From assembly GCF_000021945.1 (NCBI RefSeq), contig NC_011831.1, forward strand, positions 62,001 through 126,000: a DNA stretch of 64,000 bases, read 5' to 3'. Position numbers and translations under genes: made by a program. The notes beneath the pieces are model-generated. The model saw only the letters and a program-made list of their open reading frames with translations. It had not been told where the DNA came from and did not search any database. This document shows positions 36,462-46,271 of this stretch, piece after piece; position 1 is the first letter of the stretch; each line of letters opens with the position of its first letter. Source of the DNA: Chloroflexus aggregans DSM 9485. Its GTDB lineage: Bacteria > Chloroflexota > Chloroflexia > Chloroflexales > Chloroflexaceae.

Positions 36462-38132
36462 TCAGGCCTGTACATACTCGGTTGCAATTGCCGGATGCTG
36501 GGTCACCAAGCCACCGCCCGGCTCCGCGAAAGCCCGTAAGTGTTGAATACCCAGCACACCGAGGTAGATCAGTTCATCAAGCCGTGCCTGCCGCAACTGG
36601 TCACCCCATAACACCGGTGTGAGGCCTTTCCATCGCTCTTGGAGGAAATGGAGGATTGCCTCATTGACATGCGAATGACTCAAACCGGCGGCGCAGCGTC
36701 GTTCGTACAACAGATTTGCAGTACGGTAGATACACCATCCGCCCTGGCATGGCCCCATACCCATTCGCACATCGCGTCGGATGTCATCGAGATTATGGGC
36801 GCCGGCGTCGATCGCTGCGATAATCCGGTCGCGTGTCACTAACTCACATTCACAGATCAGCTCACCGGCGGCGTGAGCACTCTCAATAAGGGCCAAAGGC
36901 TTCCCCAGCCAGTAGTGTGGTGTTTGTGCTGCCGGATCAGGCGATACCGTCACCGTAGCGTGGGCACGATGTTCAAAACGTGGTACCGGTAAGACCTCGC
37001 TGGCCGTGCGACACGGTTGAGTATTACCTAAGCGGCGGGCAATCTCGTTGACCGTCTGCTCGGCCATCAGACGATAGGTCGTCCATTTGCCACCGACAAT
37101 CGAGAAAATACCACTGACGCCATCGCGTGCTTCGTGATCGAGCAACTTGAAAGTCCGTGGAATATCGCGATCGCTAGCGACTTCTTTATCTTTGTAGAGT
37201 GGACGAACACCGGCCCATGCCCGGAGAGCGCGATACTGCCGGAACCCAGGAATCAGCTTCTCGCCTTCATCGAGCATAAACTGAATCTCCTCCGGCTCGA
37301 TCCCAAACACGTCAGGGTCAGGTACATGCACATCGGTTGTTCCGATCACCGCAACCGTATGGATCGGCACGATAATATCGCCGTCCGAAGGCAATTTACA
37401 GCGATTCACCACCGTATTGACCATACGGTGGTTCATTGCCACCATCGTCCCTTTACCGGGCACAACGGTTACCGTAACGCCGGCCATCGCCGCGATCTTG
37501 CCGGCCCATGCCCCGGCGGCATTGAGCACATAGGCACAATCGATACGGATGCGCTCACGGTTACGGAGGTCTTCGACGATAGCGCCCGTCACGCGGTCAC
37601 CAACTCGGACAAGTTCGACCACATGATGGTAGGTACGGATATCGGCACCGTATTCTTTAGCTGCCAACGCAACCGAATGCGTGGCGAGAAACGAGTCGGC
37701 AGAGGCATCGGGTACTTCAAACACCCGTGAAATACGAGGGTTCAGCGCCGGCTCACGACGGAGCATTTCGGCGACGCTAATCTCTTGCACCGGTACACCT
37801 GTGCGTCGGCAGTTAGCAACAAAGACATCGCCATAGCTTTCGTCGTCCCACGGTGTAATCACGAAGAAACCGGAGGTCTGCTCGATACAATGGGGCATAA
37901 TCCGGCGAAGGATAGCATTCTCTTGGGCGCATTCGGTGGCCGACTGCGGATCTTTCGTGACATAGCGACCACCAGAATGGAGTAAACCGTGGTAACGACC
38001 GGTGGTACCGTGGGTTAGATCACCTTTCTCAACTAACACACAGCGAATGCCGCGCATTGCCAGATCGAGCGCGCAACCGGTCCCGGTTGCCCCACCGCCG
38101 ATCACCAGCACATCGGTGGAGATGGTTTGCAT
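36462..38132 (-). CDS. glpA: Anaerobic glycerol-3-phosphate dehydrogenase, subunit A
   Basis: 556 residues, catalytic FAD subunit oxidising glycerol-3-phosphate to dihydroxyacetone phosphate. N-terminal VLVIGGGATGTGCALDLAMRG, the substrate region around HGTTGRYHGLLHSGGRY, VGGKWTTYRLMAE, and a C-terminal BFD-like [2Fe-2S] segment with cysteines in ELICECE and MGPCQGGWCIYRT. AGGAGT precedes the ATG. Followed by glpB and preceded by glpK. A full GlpABC set shows a quinone-linked, probably oxygen-independent enzyme rather than GlpD. Confidence 0.94.
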   Translation of the reverse strand: MQTISTDVLVIGGGATGTGCALDLAMRGIRCVLVEKGDLTHGTTGRYHGLLHSGGRYVTKDPQSATECAQENAILRRIMPHCIEQTSGFFVITPWDDESYGDVFVANCRRTGVPVQEISVAEMLRREPALNPRISRVFEVPDASADSFLATHSVALAAKEYGADIRTYHHVVELVRVGDRVTGAIVEDLRNRERIRIDCAYVLNAAGAWAGKIAAMAGVTVTVVPGKGTMVAMNHRMVNTVVNRCKLPSDGDIIVPIHTVAVIGTTDVHVPDPDVFGIEPEEIQFMLDEGEKLIPGFRQYRALRAWAGVRPLYKDKEVASDRDIPRTFKLLDHEARDGVSGIFSIVGGKWTTYRLMAEQTVNEIARRLGNTQPCRTASEVLPVPRFEHRAHATVTVSPDPAAQTPHYWLGKPLALIESAHAAGELICECELVTRDRIIAAIDAGAHNLDDIRRDVRMGMGPCQGGWCIYRTANLLYERRCAAGLSHSHVNEAILHFLQERWKGLTPVLWGDQLRQARLDELIYLGVLGIQHLRAFAEPGGGLVTQHPAIATEYVQA

Positions 38133-38150
38133 ACGGACTCCTAACGGGCG

Positions 38151-38185
38151 AGAAGACCGGCAGGATGGTGTTCCGCCGGTCTTCT
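38151..38185 (-). terminator. Hairpin between glpK and glpA
   Basis: AGAAGACCGGC and GCCGGTCTTCT form an 11-bp perfect stem (38151-38161, 38175-38185) with a 13-nt loop. No T-tract, so probably an RNA-processing or attenuation site within the operon. Confidence 0.55.
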
Positions 38186-38285
38186 TGCATAGCTAAAGCT
38201 TACAGGCGGTCGATCACGCACTCAATATCGGTATCATATCACGACCGATGGCGTTTTCGTACCGCAAAAAGGTATTGGTGTGAAC

Positions 38286-39782
38286 TTACTCGACCCAATC
38301 GAAGGTACGAGTAACTGCCTTCTTCCAGCCTCGATAGAGTCGCTCGCGGGTCGCCTCATCCATTTGCGGTGTCCACGTATGATCGACACCCCAGTTTGCC
38401 CGCATCTCGTCGGTATTCGACCAGAAGCCAACGGCCAAACCGGCGGCATAGGCTGCACCAAGCGAAGTCGTTTCAGCCACCTTGGGGCGGATCACCGGTA
38501 CCCCAAGAATATCGGCCTGGAACTGCATCAGTGTATTGTTATACACCATACCGCCATCAACCTTGAGTGCTGTCAGCTTCACACCCGAGTCCTGCTCCAT
38601 TGCATCGAGCACCTCGCGTGTTTGATAGGCCGTCGCTTCGAGCACGGCGCGGGCAAGGTGGCCTTTGTTGACGTAACGAGTCAGGCCAACAATCACGCCA
38701 CGTGCGTCGGAGCGCCAATACGGGGCAAACAGACCGGAGAAGGCCGGTACGAAGTAGATACCGCCATTATCTTCGACCAAATTGGCGAGTGCCTCAACTT
38801 CAGCCGAGGTCGTAATCAGACCGAGGTTATCGCGCAGCCATTGCACAAGAGCACCGGTAATGGCAATCGAACCTTCGAGCGCATACACCGCCGGCTGATC
38901 GCCGAACTTATAGCAGACGGTTGTGAGCAAACCGCTCTTCGATGGCACAATCTTGGTACCGGTATTGAGCAACATAAACGATCCGGTACCATAGGTATTC
39001 TTCGCCTCACCGACATCGAAACAGGTTTGCCCGACCATTGCCGCCTGTTGATCACCGAGAATACCGGCTACCGGCACTCCGGCCAACTCACCAACAGCCG
39101 TACCGTATACCATACTCGACGGCACGATCTTCGGCAACATCTGGCGCGGGATCCCCATAACGCTGAGAATCTCGTCGTCCCAATCAAGCGTTTCGAGGTT
39201 CATCAGCATCGTGCGGGAAGCATTGGTAACATCGGTAACGTGGACGCCACCGTTGGGTCCGCCGGTCAACCACCATGTTAGGAAGGTATCGATATTACCA
39301 AAGACTACATCGCCGGCCTCGGCAGCTTCACGTGCATCGGGCACATTATCAAGGATCCAGCGGATCTTGGGGCCGGAGAAATAGGTGGCGAGGGGCAAAC
39401 CAACCTTTGCGCGGAAACGATCCTGACCACCATCGGCGGCCAATTCGTTGCAAATCTGGTCGGTGCGCGTATCTTGCCACACAATAGCGTTATACACAGG
39501 GCGACCAGTCTTGCGGTTCCAAACCACCGTCGTCTCGCGCTGGTTGGTGATCCCCACCGCAACAATATCGCTCGCGCTCAGACCACCCTTGCTCAACGCT
39601 CCGCGGATCACACTCTGGGTACGCTCCCAGATCTCATCGGGGCTATGCTCAACCCAACCGGGTCGGGGATAGATCTGCTCGTGTTCTTTTTGGTCGTAGC
39701 AGATGACATTCCCACTGTGATCGAAGATCATGCAGCGGGTACTCGTCGTACCCTGGTCAATTGCAGCAGCATACTTTGCCAT
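38286..39782 (-). CDS. glpK: Glycerol kinase
   Basis: 498 residues, the standard length. FGGY family: [20 protein letters not shown] near the N-terminus, the FGGY signature area around [15 protein letters not shown], then [23 protein letters not shown] and [20 protein letters not shown]. Phosphorylates glycerol from GlpF, giving the substrate of GlpABC. AAAGGAG precedes the ATG. Confidence 0.96.
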   Translation of the reverse strand: MAKYAAAIDQGTTSTRCMIFDHSGNVICYDQKEHEQIYPRPGWVEHSPDEIWERTQSVIRGALSKGGLSASDIVAVGITNQRETTVVWNRKTGRPVYNAIVWQDTRTDQICNELAADGGQDRFRAKVGLPLATYFSGPKIRWILDNVPDAREAAEAGDVVFGNIDTFLTWWLTGGPNGGVHVTDVTNASRTMLMNLETLDWDDEILSVMGIPRQMLPKIVPSSMVYGTAVGELAGVPVAGILGDQQAAMVGQTCFDVGEAKNTYGTGSFMLLNTGTKIVPSKSGLLTTVCYKFGDQPAVYALEGSIAITGALVQWLRDNLGLITTSAEVEALANLVEDNGGIYFVPAFSGLFAPYWRSDARGVIVGLTRYVNKGHLARAVLEATAYQTREVLDAMEQDSGVKLTALKVDGGMVYNNTLMQFQADILGVPVIRPKVAETTSLGAAYAAGLAVGFWSNTDEMRANWGVDHTWTPQMDEATRERLYRGWKKAVTRTFDWVE

Positions 39783-39826
39783 ACGCTAATGACTCCTTTG
39801 TCTACACACACTGCACGGTGTGTAAC

Positions 39827-40471
39827 TTACTGCTGAGCCGCGCGTTCGAGAACCGCGAGCATTGCCTGTGCCATCAAGTAGGCAGAGGCAGCTCCCGGAT
39901 CACGATGCCCGATCGATCGTTCACCGAGATACGAAGCACGGCCTTTCGTTGCCAACATCGGCTCGGTCGCAATCATGCCTTGTTCACAAGCGGCGACTGC
40001 GGCACGCATGGCGGCCAGCAGATCACCGCTCGCTGCATACTGTTCTTTCAGCGTATCGATTGCCGGTGCGATCGCATCGATCATCGTCTTTTCGCCACGA
40101 GTAGCCTTACCGCGCGTCTGAATCCCTTCGAGAGCAGCACTGAGGGCGGTTATTAGCTCATTGGGACCAATGGTTTCGCGATCACCGATCGCCGTACCGG
40201 CACGGAGAAAAGCGGTCCCATAGAGAGGGCCACTTGCGCCACCGACAGTAGAAATGAGGGTCATGCCGGTCAGTTTCAGCAAACCACTAATACTGCGGTC
40301 GGTCGCTGATGGCAATTTACTCATCACCGTGCTGAAGCCACGGTCAAGGTTCACACCGTGATCGGCGTCGCCAATCGCTGCATCGAGGCGAGTCAGATAA
40401 TCGCGCTGTTCTTTTATCCGTTCGGCAACTAGCTCAAGAAAACTGATGACATGATCGGCGGTGATCTGCAT
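39827..40471 (-). CDS. dhaL: Dihydroxyacetone kinase, ADP-binding subunit DhaL
   Basis: 214 residues, an all-helical nucleotide-binding barrel. The Asp-rich metal site is seen in LDAAIGDADHGVNLDRGF, typical of DhaL (Asp ligands for Mg), with VGGASGPLYGTAFL and GDRETIGPNEL. In PTS-type systems DhaL keeps ADP bound and receives phosphate from DhaM; in the ATP-type it exchanges nucleotide. No dhaM gene is present here. Paired with dhaK immediately upstream. Confidence 0.9.
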   Translation of the reverse strand: MQITADHVISFLELVAERIKEQRDYLTRLDAAIGDADHGVNLDRGFSTVMSKLPSATDRSISGLLKLTGMTLISTVGGASGPLYGTAFLRAGTAIGDRETIGPNELITALSAALEGIQTRGKATRGEKTMIDAIAPAIDTLKEQYAASGDLLAAMRAAVAACEQGMIATEPMLATKGRASYLGERSIGHRDPGAASAYLMAQAMLAVLERAAQQ

Positions 40472-40490
40472 GGTTCCTCTGGTTCGTGTG

Positions 40491-40520
40491 ACGGCGGGGT
40501 ACGGTCACCGGCCCCGCCGT
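40491..40520 (-). terminator. Hairpin between dhaK and dhaL
   Basis: ACGGCGGGG (40491-40499) and CCCCGCCGT (40512-40520) form a perfect 9-bp stem 20 bp upstream of the dhaL start. It is followed by no T-tract and may adjust expression between the subunits. Confidence 0.45.
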
Positions 40521-40541
40521 GATCTTCTCCTGTAGACGAAT

Positions 40542-41540
40542 TTACATACCCCAACGTAATGCGGGCGTATGCACCGGCGCATCCCAGAGCTTGATCATCT
40601 CGTCATCGAGGCGGAGGAGTGTAAAGCTGACACCGGCCATCTCAAGCGAGGTGATATAGCTTCCTACCAGTGAGCGGGCAATGGTGATGTTACGATCCTT
40701 TAGGATGCGTGCTAATTCATTGTACATCACATACAGCTCGATCAGCGGCGTGCCACCCATGCCGTTAACGAATGCCAGCACGGCATCACCACTCTTGAAC
40801 GGCAGGTCTTCGAGGATAGGGCCGGCCAGCATCTCAGCAATATCGCGGGCCGGAGCCAACTTCTCACGTCGGCGGCCCGGTTCACCGTGGATACCGATAC
40901 CGACCTCCATCTCATCTTCAGCCAGCTCAAAGCCCGGTTTACCTGCCTGTGGCACCGTGCAGGGGGTCAACGCCATGCCCATGCTGCGCCCGTTGGCATT
41001 GACCCGCTCGGCAATCGCCTTGCAGGTAGCCAGATCGGCGCCAGCCTCAGCAGCCGCACCCACGATTTTCTCAAGCAGCACCGTCACACCAACACCACGA
41101 CGGCCGGCCGTCCACGTGCTATTTTCCACTGCCACATCGTCGTTTGTCACCACACTGGCAACCTCGATACCTTCAGCAGCGGCCAATTCGGCAGCCATCT
41201 CGAAGTTCATCACGTCGCCGGTATAGTTTTTGACAATGTGCAGTACCCCTTTGCCGCCGTTGACCGCCTTAGTAGCAGCCAGCATCTGATCCGGCACCGG
41301 CGATGTAAAGACGGCGCCGGGGCAGGCAGCATCGAGCATCCCGTAGCCGACAAAGCCACCGTGCATTGGCTCGTGGCCGGAACCACCGCCGGAGATCACA
41401 CCGACTTTGTTGTGGGGGGCACCCTTGCGCACGATATAGTCGGGGTCAAAGTGGACATCGATCAGATCGGCGTGGGCAATAGCCATTCCGGCCAATGCCT
41501 CTTTGACCACATTCTCCGGTGCGTTGATCAATTTCTTCAC
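40542..41540 (-). CDS. dhaK: Dihydroxyacetone kinase, substrate-binding subunit DhaK
   Basis: 332 residues. Family blocks: [27 protein letters not shown], and [17 protein letters not shown], and [12 protein letters not shown] with the active-site His that binds dihydroxyacetone covalently. GTG start at 41540 with GGAGG upstream. Makes DHAP from DHA. Encoded with DhaL after glpF. Confidence 0.93.
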   Translation of the reverse strand: MKKLINAPENVVKEALAGMAIAHADLIDVHFDPDYIVRKGAPHNKVGVISGGGSGHEPMHGGFVGYGMLDAACPGAVFTSPVPDQMLAATKAVNGGKGVLHIVKNYTGDVMNFEMAAELAAAEGIEVASVVTNDDVAVENSTWTAGRRGVGVTVLLEKIVGAAAEAGADLATCKAIAERVNANGRSMGMALTPCTVPQAGKPGFELAEDEMEVGIGIHGEPGRRREKLAPARDIAEMLAGPILEDLPFKSGDAVLAFVNGMGGTPLIELYVMYNELARILKDRNITIARSLVGSYITSLEMAGVSFTLLRLDDEMIKLWDAPVHTPALRWGM

Positions 41541-41651
41541 AGGCTTCCTCCCTTGAAGCGAAGACTACTGACCGTTCAGGTGATGCATGGGCATCATACC
41601 AAATCATTCAGCGCGTTGCATAGCACACAGGCTAAGCAACGCGACCAGACG

Positions 41652-42386
41652 TTACATGCCGAGTGCATTCGCCAGCAGAGCGGCAATCGCACCACCAATG
41701 ATCGGGCCGACCACCGGTATCCACGAGTAAGCCCAATTGCTATCGCCCTTACCGGCAATCGGTAAGACGAAGTGCGCAATACGCGGGCCGAGGTCTCGTG
41801 CAGGGTTAATTGCATATCCGGTCGGGCCGCCGAGCGACAGACCAATACCCCAAACCAAGGCTGCCACCAAGTACGGGCCAAGCCCGCTGGCCGGGCTGCC
41901 GCCGGTGGCGCCATCGGCGCTGAAGATAGCGAAAATGATGAAGACGAGCGCGAAGGTGCCGATAACTTCAGTGATGATGTTGTTAACCGGATTGTTAATC
42001 GCCGGACCGGTGCTAAAACAGGCGAGCTTCAGGCCGGGATCTTTGGTAACTTCCCAGTGCGAGAGATAGGTCAACCACACGAGGGTTGCGCCGATGAAAG
42101 CGCCAATGAACTGGGCGACAATATGCATCACTGCGGTACCAACATCATAGCCGCCGCGCAGCATCACCGCAATCGTCACCGCCGGATTAAGGTCAGCGCC
42201 GGGGCTACCAAGCGCCGCGGCGGTAAAAACGCCAGTCATCACCGCGAAGGCCCAGCCGGTGGTAATCACGATCCAGCCACCGCCATTACCCTTCGATTGA
42301 GTCAACAAAACGTTGGCAACAACACCGTTACCGAACAAAATCAGCACCATTGTGCCAAATACTTCGCCCAAAAAGGACGCAGGCAT
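41652..42386 (-). CDS. glpF: Glycerol uptake facilitator (aquaglyceroporin)
   Basis: About 244 residues. MIP family with six helices and two half-helices: the first NPA motif is DLNPAVTIAVML, the second is AINPARDLGPRI, with Asp after the second NPA as typical for glycerol channels (GlpF) over water channels. ATG 42386 follows AGGAGG. First structural gene of the glycerol operon, so its upstream 460 bp hold the operon promoter. Confidence 0.94.
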   Translation of the reverse strand: MPASFLGEVFGTMVLILFGNGVVANVLLTQSKGNGGGWIVITTGWAFAVMTGVFTAAALGSPGADLNPAVTIAVMLRGGYDVGTAVMHIVAQFIGAFIGATLVWLTYLSHWEVTKDPGLKLACFSTGPAINNPVNNIITEVIGTFALVFIIFAIFSADGATGGSPASGLGPYLVAALVWGIGLSLGGPTGYAINPARDLGPRIAHFVLPIAGKGDSNWAYSWIPVVGPIIGGAIAALLANALGM

Positions 42387-42846
42387 AGAAGGTCTCCTCC
42401 TTACAACCACACATAGGCGGAACCAGTTCTAGCGAATCGACCCTGATCCAACGTTCAAACGGAGAACGTGATGCGCGCCGAACAGTGGCACGACGCAAGA
42501 TGTCGTGTTGCACGCGCAACGTGGCGTGTCGGCGCATCTGAACTAGGCGTGCGCGTCGTCAGAAACATTAGCGTCTGGCGACCCCGCCTTGCGCACCTCC
42601 TTTCTTTGCTTCATCTATGAGAACACGATGCATTGCACCGTGCAATGCACAACAGCACCCGCTCTGATCACCGATCGGTGTCAGCTATGGTGAGGCAGCT
42701 TTGCGTATCGAGAGCACACCACGAGATTAATCGTGGCTCTGCACAGTTGCTATGCTGTGCTGTTATCCTAGCAAAGTGCAGCGATCATCGTCAAGCTATG
42801 TGCAAGCACGACAAGGGGTGAAAATGTTTCACTATTGCAACATTGG
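42387..42846 (-). promoter_or_regulatory. glp/dha operon control region
   Basis: About 460 bp without a gene between the regulator's 3' end and glpF. It contains four dyads: TGCATTGCAC-C-GTGCAATGCA at 42629-42649 (perfect 10-1-10), CACCGATCGGTG at 42669-42680 (perfect 12-bp palindrome), CCACGA/TCGTGG at 42719-42736, and GCACAG/CTGTGC at 42741-42760. Close to glpF, 42486-42530 is rich in GTCGTG/CACGAC arms. This is where DhaR-like binding would be expected. No good -24/-12 (sigma-54) promoter was seen. Confidence 0.55.
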
Positions 42847-44724
42847 TCAGGCTCGTAATTCGTCACGTGAAATCTGATAGCGAGTAATCTTGCGCCAGAG
42901 GGTTGCCCGGCTAATCCCAAGTAGGGTAGCAGCTCGGCTCAGCCGTCCGCCGGCACTACGTACTGCCCGTACAATTGCGTCGCGTTCACTAAGAGCATGG
43001 GCCTCAGCAAGGCGTGGGTTATCGGCCATTGCCAGTGGTGTCGTATGCCGGGCAATTGCCGGTGGCAGATCGTGAACGGTCAATACACTCTTAGCCGTCG
43101 TTTGCACCGTTTGTTCGAGGACAACCTCCAATTCACGGACATTTCCCGGCCATGGATAGGAGTGAAGTGCGGCGAGTGCATCAGGAGCGAGTGCGATCGG
43201 GCGACCGAGCTGTTCGCTGAGGCGCTGCACCATATGGTTGGCCAGTAACAGCACGTCGTCACCGCGCCGGCGCAGTGGTGGGATATCGATAGTAAAGGCG
43301 CTGAGTCGTGCGTAGAGATCGGCCCGAAACCGGCCTTCTTGCACAAGCTGTTCAAGATCGTGGCCGGTCACAATGAGGCGCACATCGATAGGGATCGGAC
43401 GCTTTCCCCCCGACCGGATCACACGCCCCATCTCGATTGCGCGGAGCAGATTCGTCTGTTGATCGAACGAGAGCGCATCGATGGCTTCGAGGTACAGTAC
43501 CCCGCCATGAGCCAATTCGAGCTTTCCCGGCCGACCGGCTTGGTGTTCAGAGCTTTCAACGCCAAACAGCTCGCTATCGAGCAATTGGCGGGGAATGGCA
43601 GCACAAGCGACGCGCACAAATGGCCCACCGGCGCGGTTACTTGCGTTATGGATAGCCTGTGCGAAAATCTCTTTGCCTACCCCGCCTTCGCCACGAAGGA
43701 GTACCGGACCACGACCGGCTGCGGCCAGCCGTGCCTGGCGTAACGCTTGCCGCATTGCCTCACTCTGACCAATAATGTCACGAAACGTAAAGGTAGCACG
43801 AGCACCAACAACCTGTTGCACCAATTGACGCACACTTTCCGCCGGACGTAACGTAATCACACTGCCTAGATACCGTCGGCTCCGATCCCATACCGGTCGG
43901 ACGCTACACATCACCGCTTGTGGGCCAGAGCGTGTCTGCCAGATCACTTCCTGTTCATCGAGGGTGGTAAGTTCTTGCAGTGCAGTACTGATCGCCGGAG
44001 GTGGTGGAATAACACTTACTAACGGGCGACCGGCTGCCGAACGCACATTAATATCGAGGATGGAGGCGACGCGCCGGCTCAAACGGCGAATCTCACCGTT
44101 AGGACCGACAAAGATCAACCCTTCATTAATACTATCGAGGGTCGCGTAGAGTTCACTCAGTTGATCATTCGCTTCGTTGAGTAATCGTTCAGCACGAAGC
44201 TGGTTGTGCAACGCCTGGGCTGCGGCAATAACCATCCCTAGGGCATAGGGGTGTTGCATCTCGGCACGAGTAAGAATCGCCAGTGCTCCGAGCGCTCGGC
44301 CATCTGGGCTGAATATTGGTGCCGCCGCCAAACTAAACGGCTGCAACCAATTGCAATAATGCTCATCACCACTCGTCTGGTAGGGTAGTGCCTCGCGCAA
44401 CGCTAAATCAACGGCATTGGTGCCGGCTACTTCTTCGAGCAGACTAATACCGTATCCAATGCCAGATTGTTGCGCGAGACTAAGAATCGTGCTATCGCCG
44501 GCAACATCAATGATGGTAGCCTGTTCATCGCAGATTACTACGGCAAAACCGGGGTGTTCACTTAATTGGTACAGATCTTCAATCGACGAGCGAGCGAGGG
44601 TCTGAAGGTGGCTCCAAGCCGCTATATTCACCGGTCCCGTTTGGGGTGGGGTTGCCGGATCAAGACCGCGAGCCTGGCAGCGCATCCATGAGCGTTGGAT
44701 AGGCGGAAGGGATGGAAGAGCCAT
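42847..44724 (-). CDS. DhaR-like transcriptional regulator (GAF-PAS-AAA-Fis)
   Basis: 625 residues, matching the length of E. coli DhaR. GAF-like sensor domain at about 40-195 (IEDLYQLSEHPGFAVVI), a PAS domain at 205-310 (YATLDSINEGLIFVGPNG), AAA+ domain at 335-560 and a Fis-type HTH at the end (GGRLSRAATLLGISRATLWRKI). Walker A is GEGGVGKEIF. The GAFTGA region is replaced by GVESSEHQAGRPGKLEL, and Walker B, normally LFLDEI, is LYLEAI. Such changes occur in DhaR/TyrR-type regulators acting with sigma-70. Position before glpF-dhaKL supports control of glycerol/DHA use, possibly through DhaK and DhaL as co-regulators. Confidence 0.85.
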   Translation of the reverse strand: MALPSLPPIQRSWMRCQARGLDPATPPQTGPVNIAAWSHLQTLARSSIEDLYQLSEHPGFAVVICDEQATIIDVAGDSTILSLAQQSGIGYGISLLEEVAGTNAVDLALREALPYQTSGDEHYCNWLQPFSLAAAPIFSPDGRALGALAILTRAEMQHPYALGMVIAAAQALHNQLRAERLLNEANDQLSELYATLDSINEGLIFVGPNGEIRRLSRRVASILDINVRSAAGRPLVSVIPPPPAISTALQELTTLDEQEVIWQTRSGPQAVMCSVRPVWDRSRRYLGSVITLRPAESVRQLVQQVVGARATFTFRDIIGQSEAMRQALRQARLAAAGRGPVLLRGEGGVGKEIFAQAIHNASNRAGGPFVRVACAAIPRQLLDSELFGVESSEHQAGRPGKLELAHGGVLYLEAIDALSFDQQTNLLRAIEMGRVIRSGGKRPIPIDVRLIVTGHDLEQLVQEGRFRADLYARLSAFTIDIPPLRRRGDDVLLLANHMVQRLSEQLGRPIALAPDALAALHSYPWPGNVRELEVVLEQTVQTTAKSVLTVHDLPPAIARHTTPLAMADNPRLAEAHALSERDAIVRAVRSAGGRLSRAATLLGISRATLWRKITRYQISRDELRA

Positions 44725-44733
44725 ACAACCACC

Positions 44734-44764
44734 TTATAATATCTATCAGCAATAGATATTATAA
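44734..44764. promoter_or_regulatory. Perfect 13-5-13 palindrome before the dhaR-like gene
   Basis: TTATAATATCTAT (44734-44746), loop CAGCA, and ATAGATATTATAA (44752-44764) form a perfect dyad. It ends 9 bp upstream of the regulator's start codon. TATAAT words occur on both strands, so the promoter -10 lies inside it. Likely an autoregulatory operator or a leader hairpin. Confidence 0.7.
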
Positions 44765-44798
44765 CGGCATTTCAACGAACGAATGTGATGATACGGCC

Positions 44799-44828
44799 AA
44801 AAAAGAGGCATTGCGAAGCAATGCCTCT
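44799..44828 (-). terminator. Intrinsic terminator of the acyl-CoA dehydrogenase gene
   Basis: On the minus strand, an 11-bp perfect stem (AGAGGCATTGC / GCAATGCCTCT, 44804-44814 and 44818-44828) with a 3-nt loop is followed by six T's. Confidence 0.9.
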
Positions 44829-44857
44829 GGGGAAGTGTTATGGGTTCACCAAGCGTG

Positions 44858-46042
44858 TTACACGAACGCCGAGATACCGGTAATCTCGCGTCCGACCACA
44901 AGGGTATTAATCTCGTTGGTACCCTCGTAGGTATAGACTGCCTCAATATCGGCGAAGTGGCGGGCAATGTGCCGGTCGAGCAAAATGCCGTTGCCGCCGA
45001 GCACTTCGCGGCCTAACGCCACAATCTGGCGTGCTTTGCCGGCGCAGTATTGCTTGGCCAGCGAAGCCATGCCCTCAGTGATCTGGTTTTCGTCTTCGTC
45101 GCGCAGCTTGCTCAACCGCCACGCCATCAACTGGATCGCTGTTAAATCACCGAGCATCTGCACCAACTTTTGCTGCACCAATTGAAAGCCGGCAATCGGG
45201 CGGCCAAACTGTTCGCGCTGCAAGGTGTAGTCGAGGGCAAGTTCGTAAGCGGCCTGCGCGTGCCCAACCGCTTCCCACGCTACACCATAGCGAGTATTCT
45301 TGAGAATGTTAGCCGTATCGCGGAACGAGCGGGCCAATGGTAGCCGATTCGCTTCCGGCACAAAGACGTTATTCAGCTTAATATCGGCATTAATGACCGA
45401 CCGTTTCGCGATCTTACCCTCGATCTTGGTTGCTTGATAGCCGGGTGTTCCCTTTTCGACCAGAAAGCCGCCAATCCGCCCCGTCTCTTCATCTTTCGCC
45501 CAAACCACAATCACATCGGCAAACGTAGCATTGCCGATCCAGCGCTTTTCGCCGTTGAGCAGATAGCCACCGTCAACCCGCTTGGCGGTGGTGCGGATAT
45601 GGGCTGCATCCGACCCAACATACGGTTCGGTAAGCGCGAACGCGCCAATCTTTTCCAGCCGGGCCATCGCCGGTAGCCAGCGTTGTTTCTGCTCTTCCGA
45701 GCCGCAGGCGGCGATCGCTCCCATCGCCAAGCCGCTGGTCACACCGACAAACGTGCCCACGCTGCCGTCGCCGCGGGCCAATTCAGCAGCGATGAGGCCT
45801 ACTTCAACGCTGGTAAAGCCAGGGCAGCCGTAGCCTTGGATGGTGCCGCCAACGATGCCAAGCTCGGCGATGCGAGAGATCAGTTCAAACGGGAATTCGG
45901 CTCGCTCCCAGTAGTCGTTGATGATTGGCAGCACATGCTCGTTACAAAACGCGCGCACTTTATCGCGAAGCGCGCGCTCGCGCGGGGTAAGCAGATCGTC
46001 GAAATGGAAGATATCAATCCCGCGCTCGCTTGCGATCGTCAT
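44858..46042 (-). CDS. Acyl-CoA dehydrogenase, glutaryl-CoA dehydrogenase-like
   Basis: About 394 residues, FAD-dependent alpha,beta-desaturation of an acyl-CoA. Family signatures: [48 protein letters not shown], and the catalytic Glu in [20 protein letters not shown] near the C-terminus. This sequence style resembles glutaryl-CoA dehydrogenase and plant peroxisomal short-chain ACX4. Substrate is uncertain. ATG 46042 is preceded by AGGAGG. A palindrome also present before the phasin gene lies in its promoter. It ends before a proper terminator. Confidence 0.88.
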   Translation of the reverse strand: MTIASERGIDIFHFDDLLTPRERALRDKVRAFCNEHVLPIINDYWERAEFPFELISRIAELGIVGGTIQGYGCPGFTSVEVGLIAAELARGDGSVGTFVGVTSGLAMGAIAACGSEEQKQRWLPAMARLEKIGAFALTEPYVGSDAAHIRTTAKRVDGGYLLNGEKRWIGNATFADVIVVWAKDEETGRIGGFLVEKGTPGYQATKIEGKIAKRSVINADIKLNNVFVPEANRLPLARSFRDTANILKNTRYGVAWEAVGHAQAAYELALDYTLQREQFGRPIAGFQLVQQKLVQMLGDLTAIQLMAWRLSKLRDEDENQITEGMASLAKQYCAGKARQIVALGREVLGGNGILLDRHIARHFADIEAVYTYEGTNEINTLVVGREITGISAFV

Positions 46043-46076
46043 TGCTCGCCTCCTGATACACCTCAACAATAGTATG

Positions 46077-46098
46077 ACGCACTGCGTAATGGATTATA
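46077..46098 (-). promoter_or_regulatory. Promoter and palindromic operator of acyl-CoA dehydrogenase
   Basis: On the minus strand TATAAT (46098-46093) is followed after 5 bases by ACGCAGTGCGT (46087-46077), a perfect 5-1-5 palindrome. Same core ACGCA-N-TGCGT as the phasin-like promoter (27275-27285). Confidence 0.5.
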
Positions 46099-46271
46099 CC
46101 ATATTCTGCGGCGTATGGTGGAACAAGTTACCGAACGTGTTGCGGTCGATAGGTACAGATGAGGATTAGTACAAGAGATGGCTTCAAGCGGGCCTGTGTC
46201 ATCAACTGCGCTGCCCAGACCCGCCTGCTGCTGAAACGTCTCATCTACCGATTGATGAAGAGGTCGCCGTG

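Noticed and set aside
38280-39281. 333-codon plus-strand frame opposite glpK
   Set aside because: It lies fully within an unambiguous glycerol kinase gene and has Cys/His-rich shadow composition.
42480-42620. Sigma-54 promoter for the glycerol operon
   Set aside because: A TGGCAC and a TTGCA word occur but are 16 bp apart instead of 5, in the wrong orientation for glpF, and the regulator lacks GAFTGA.
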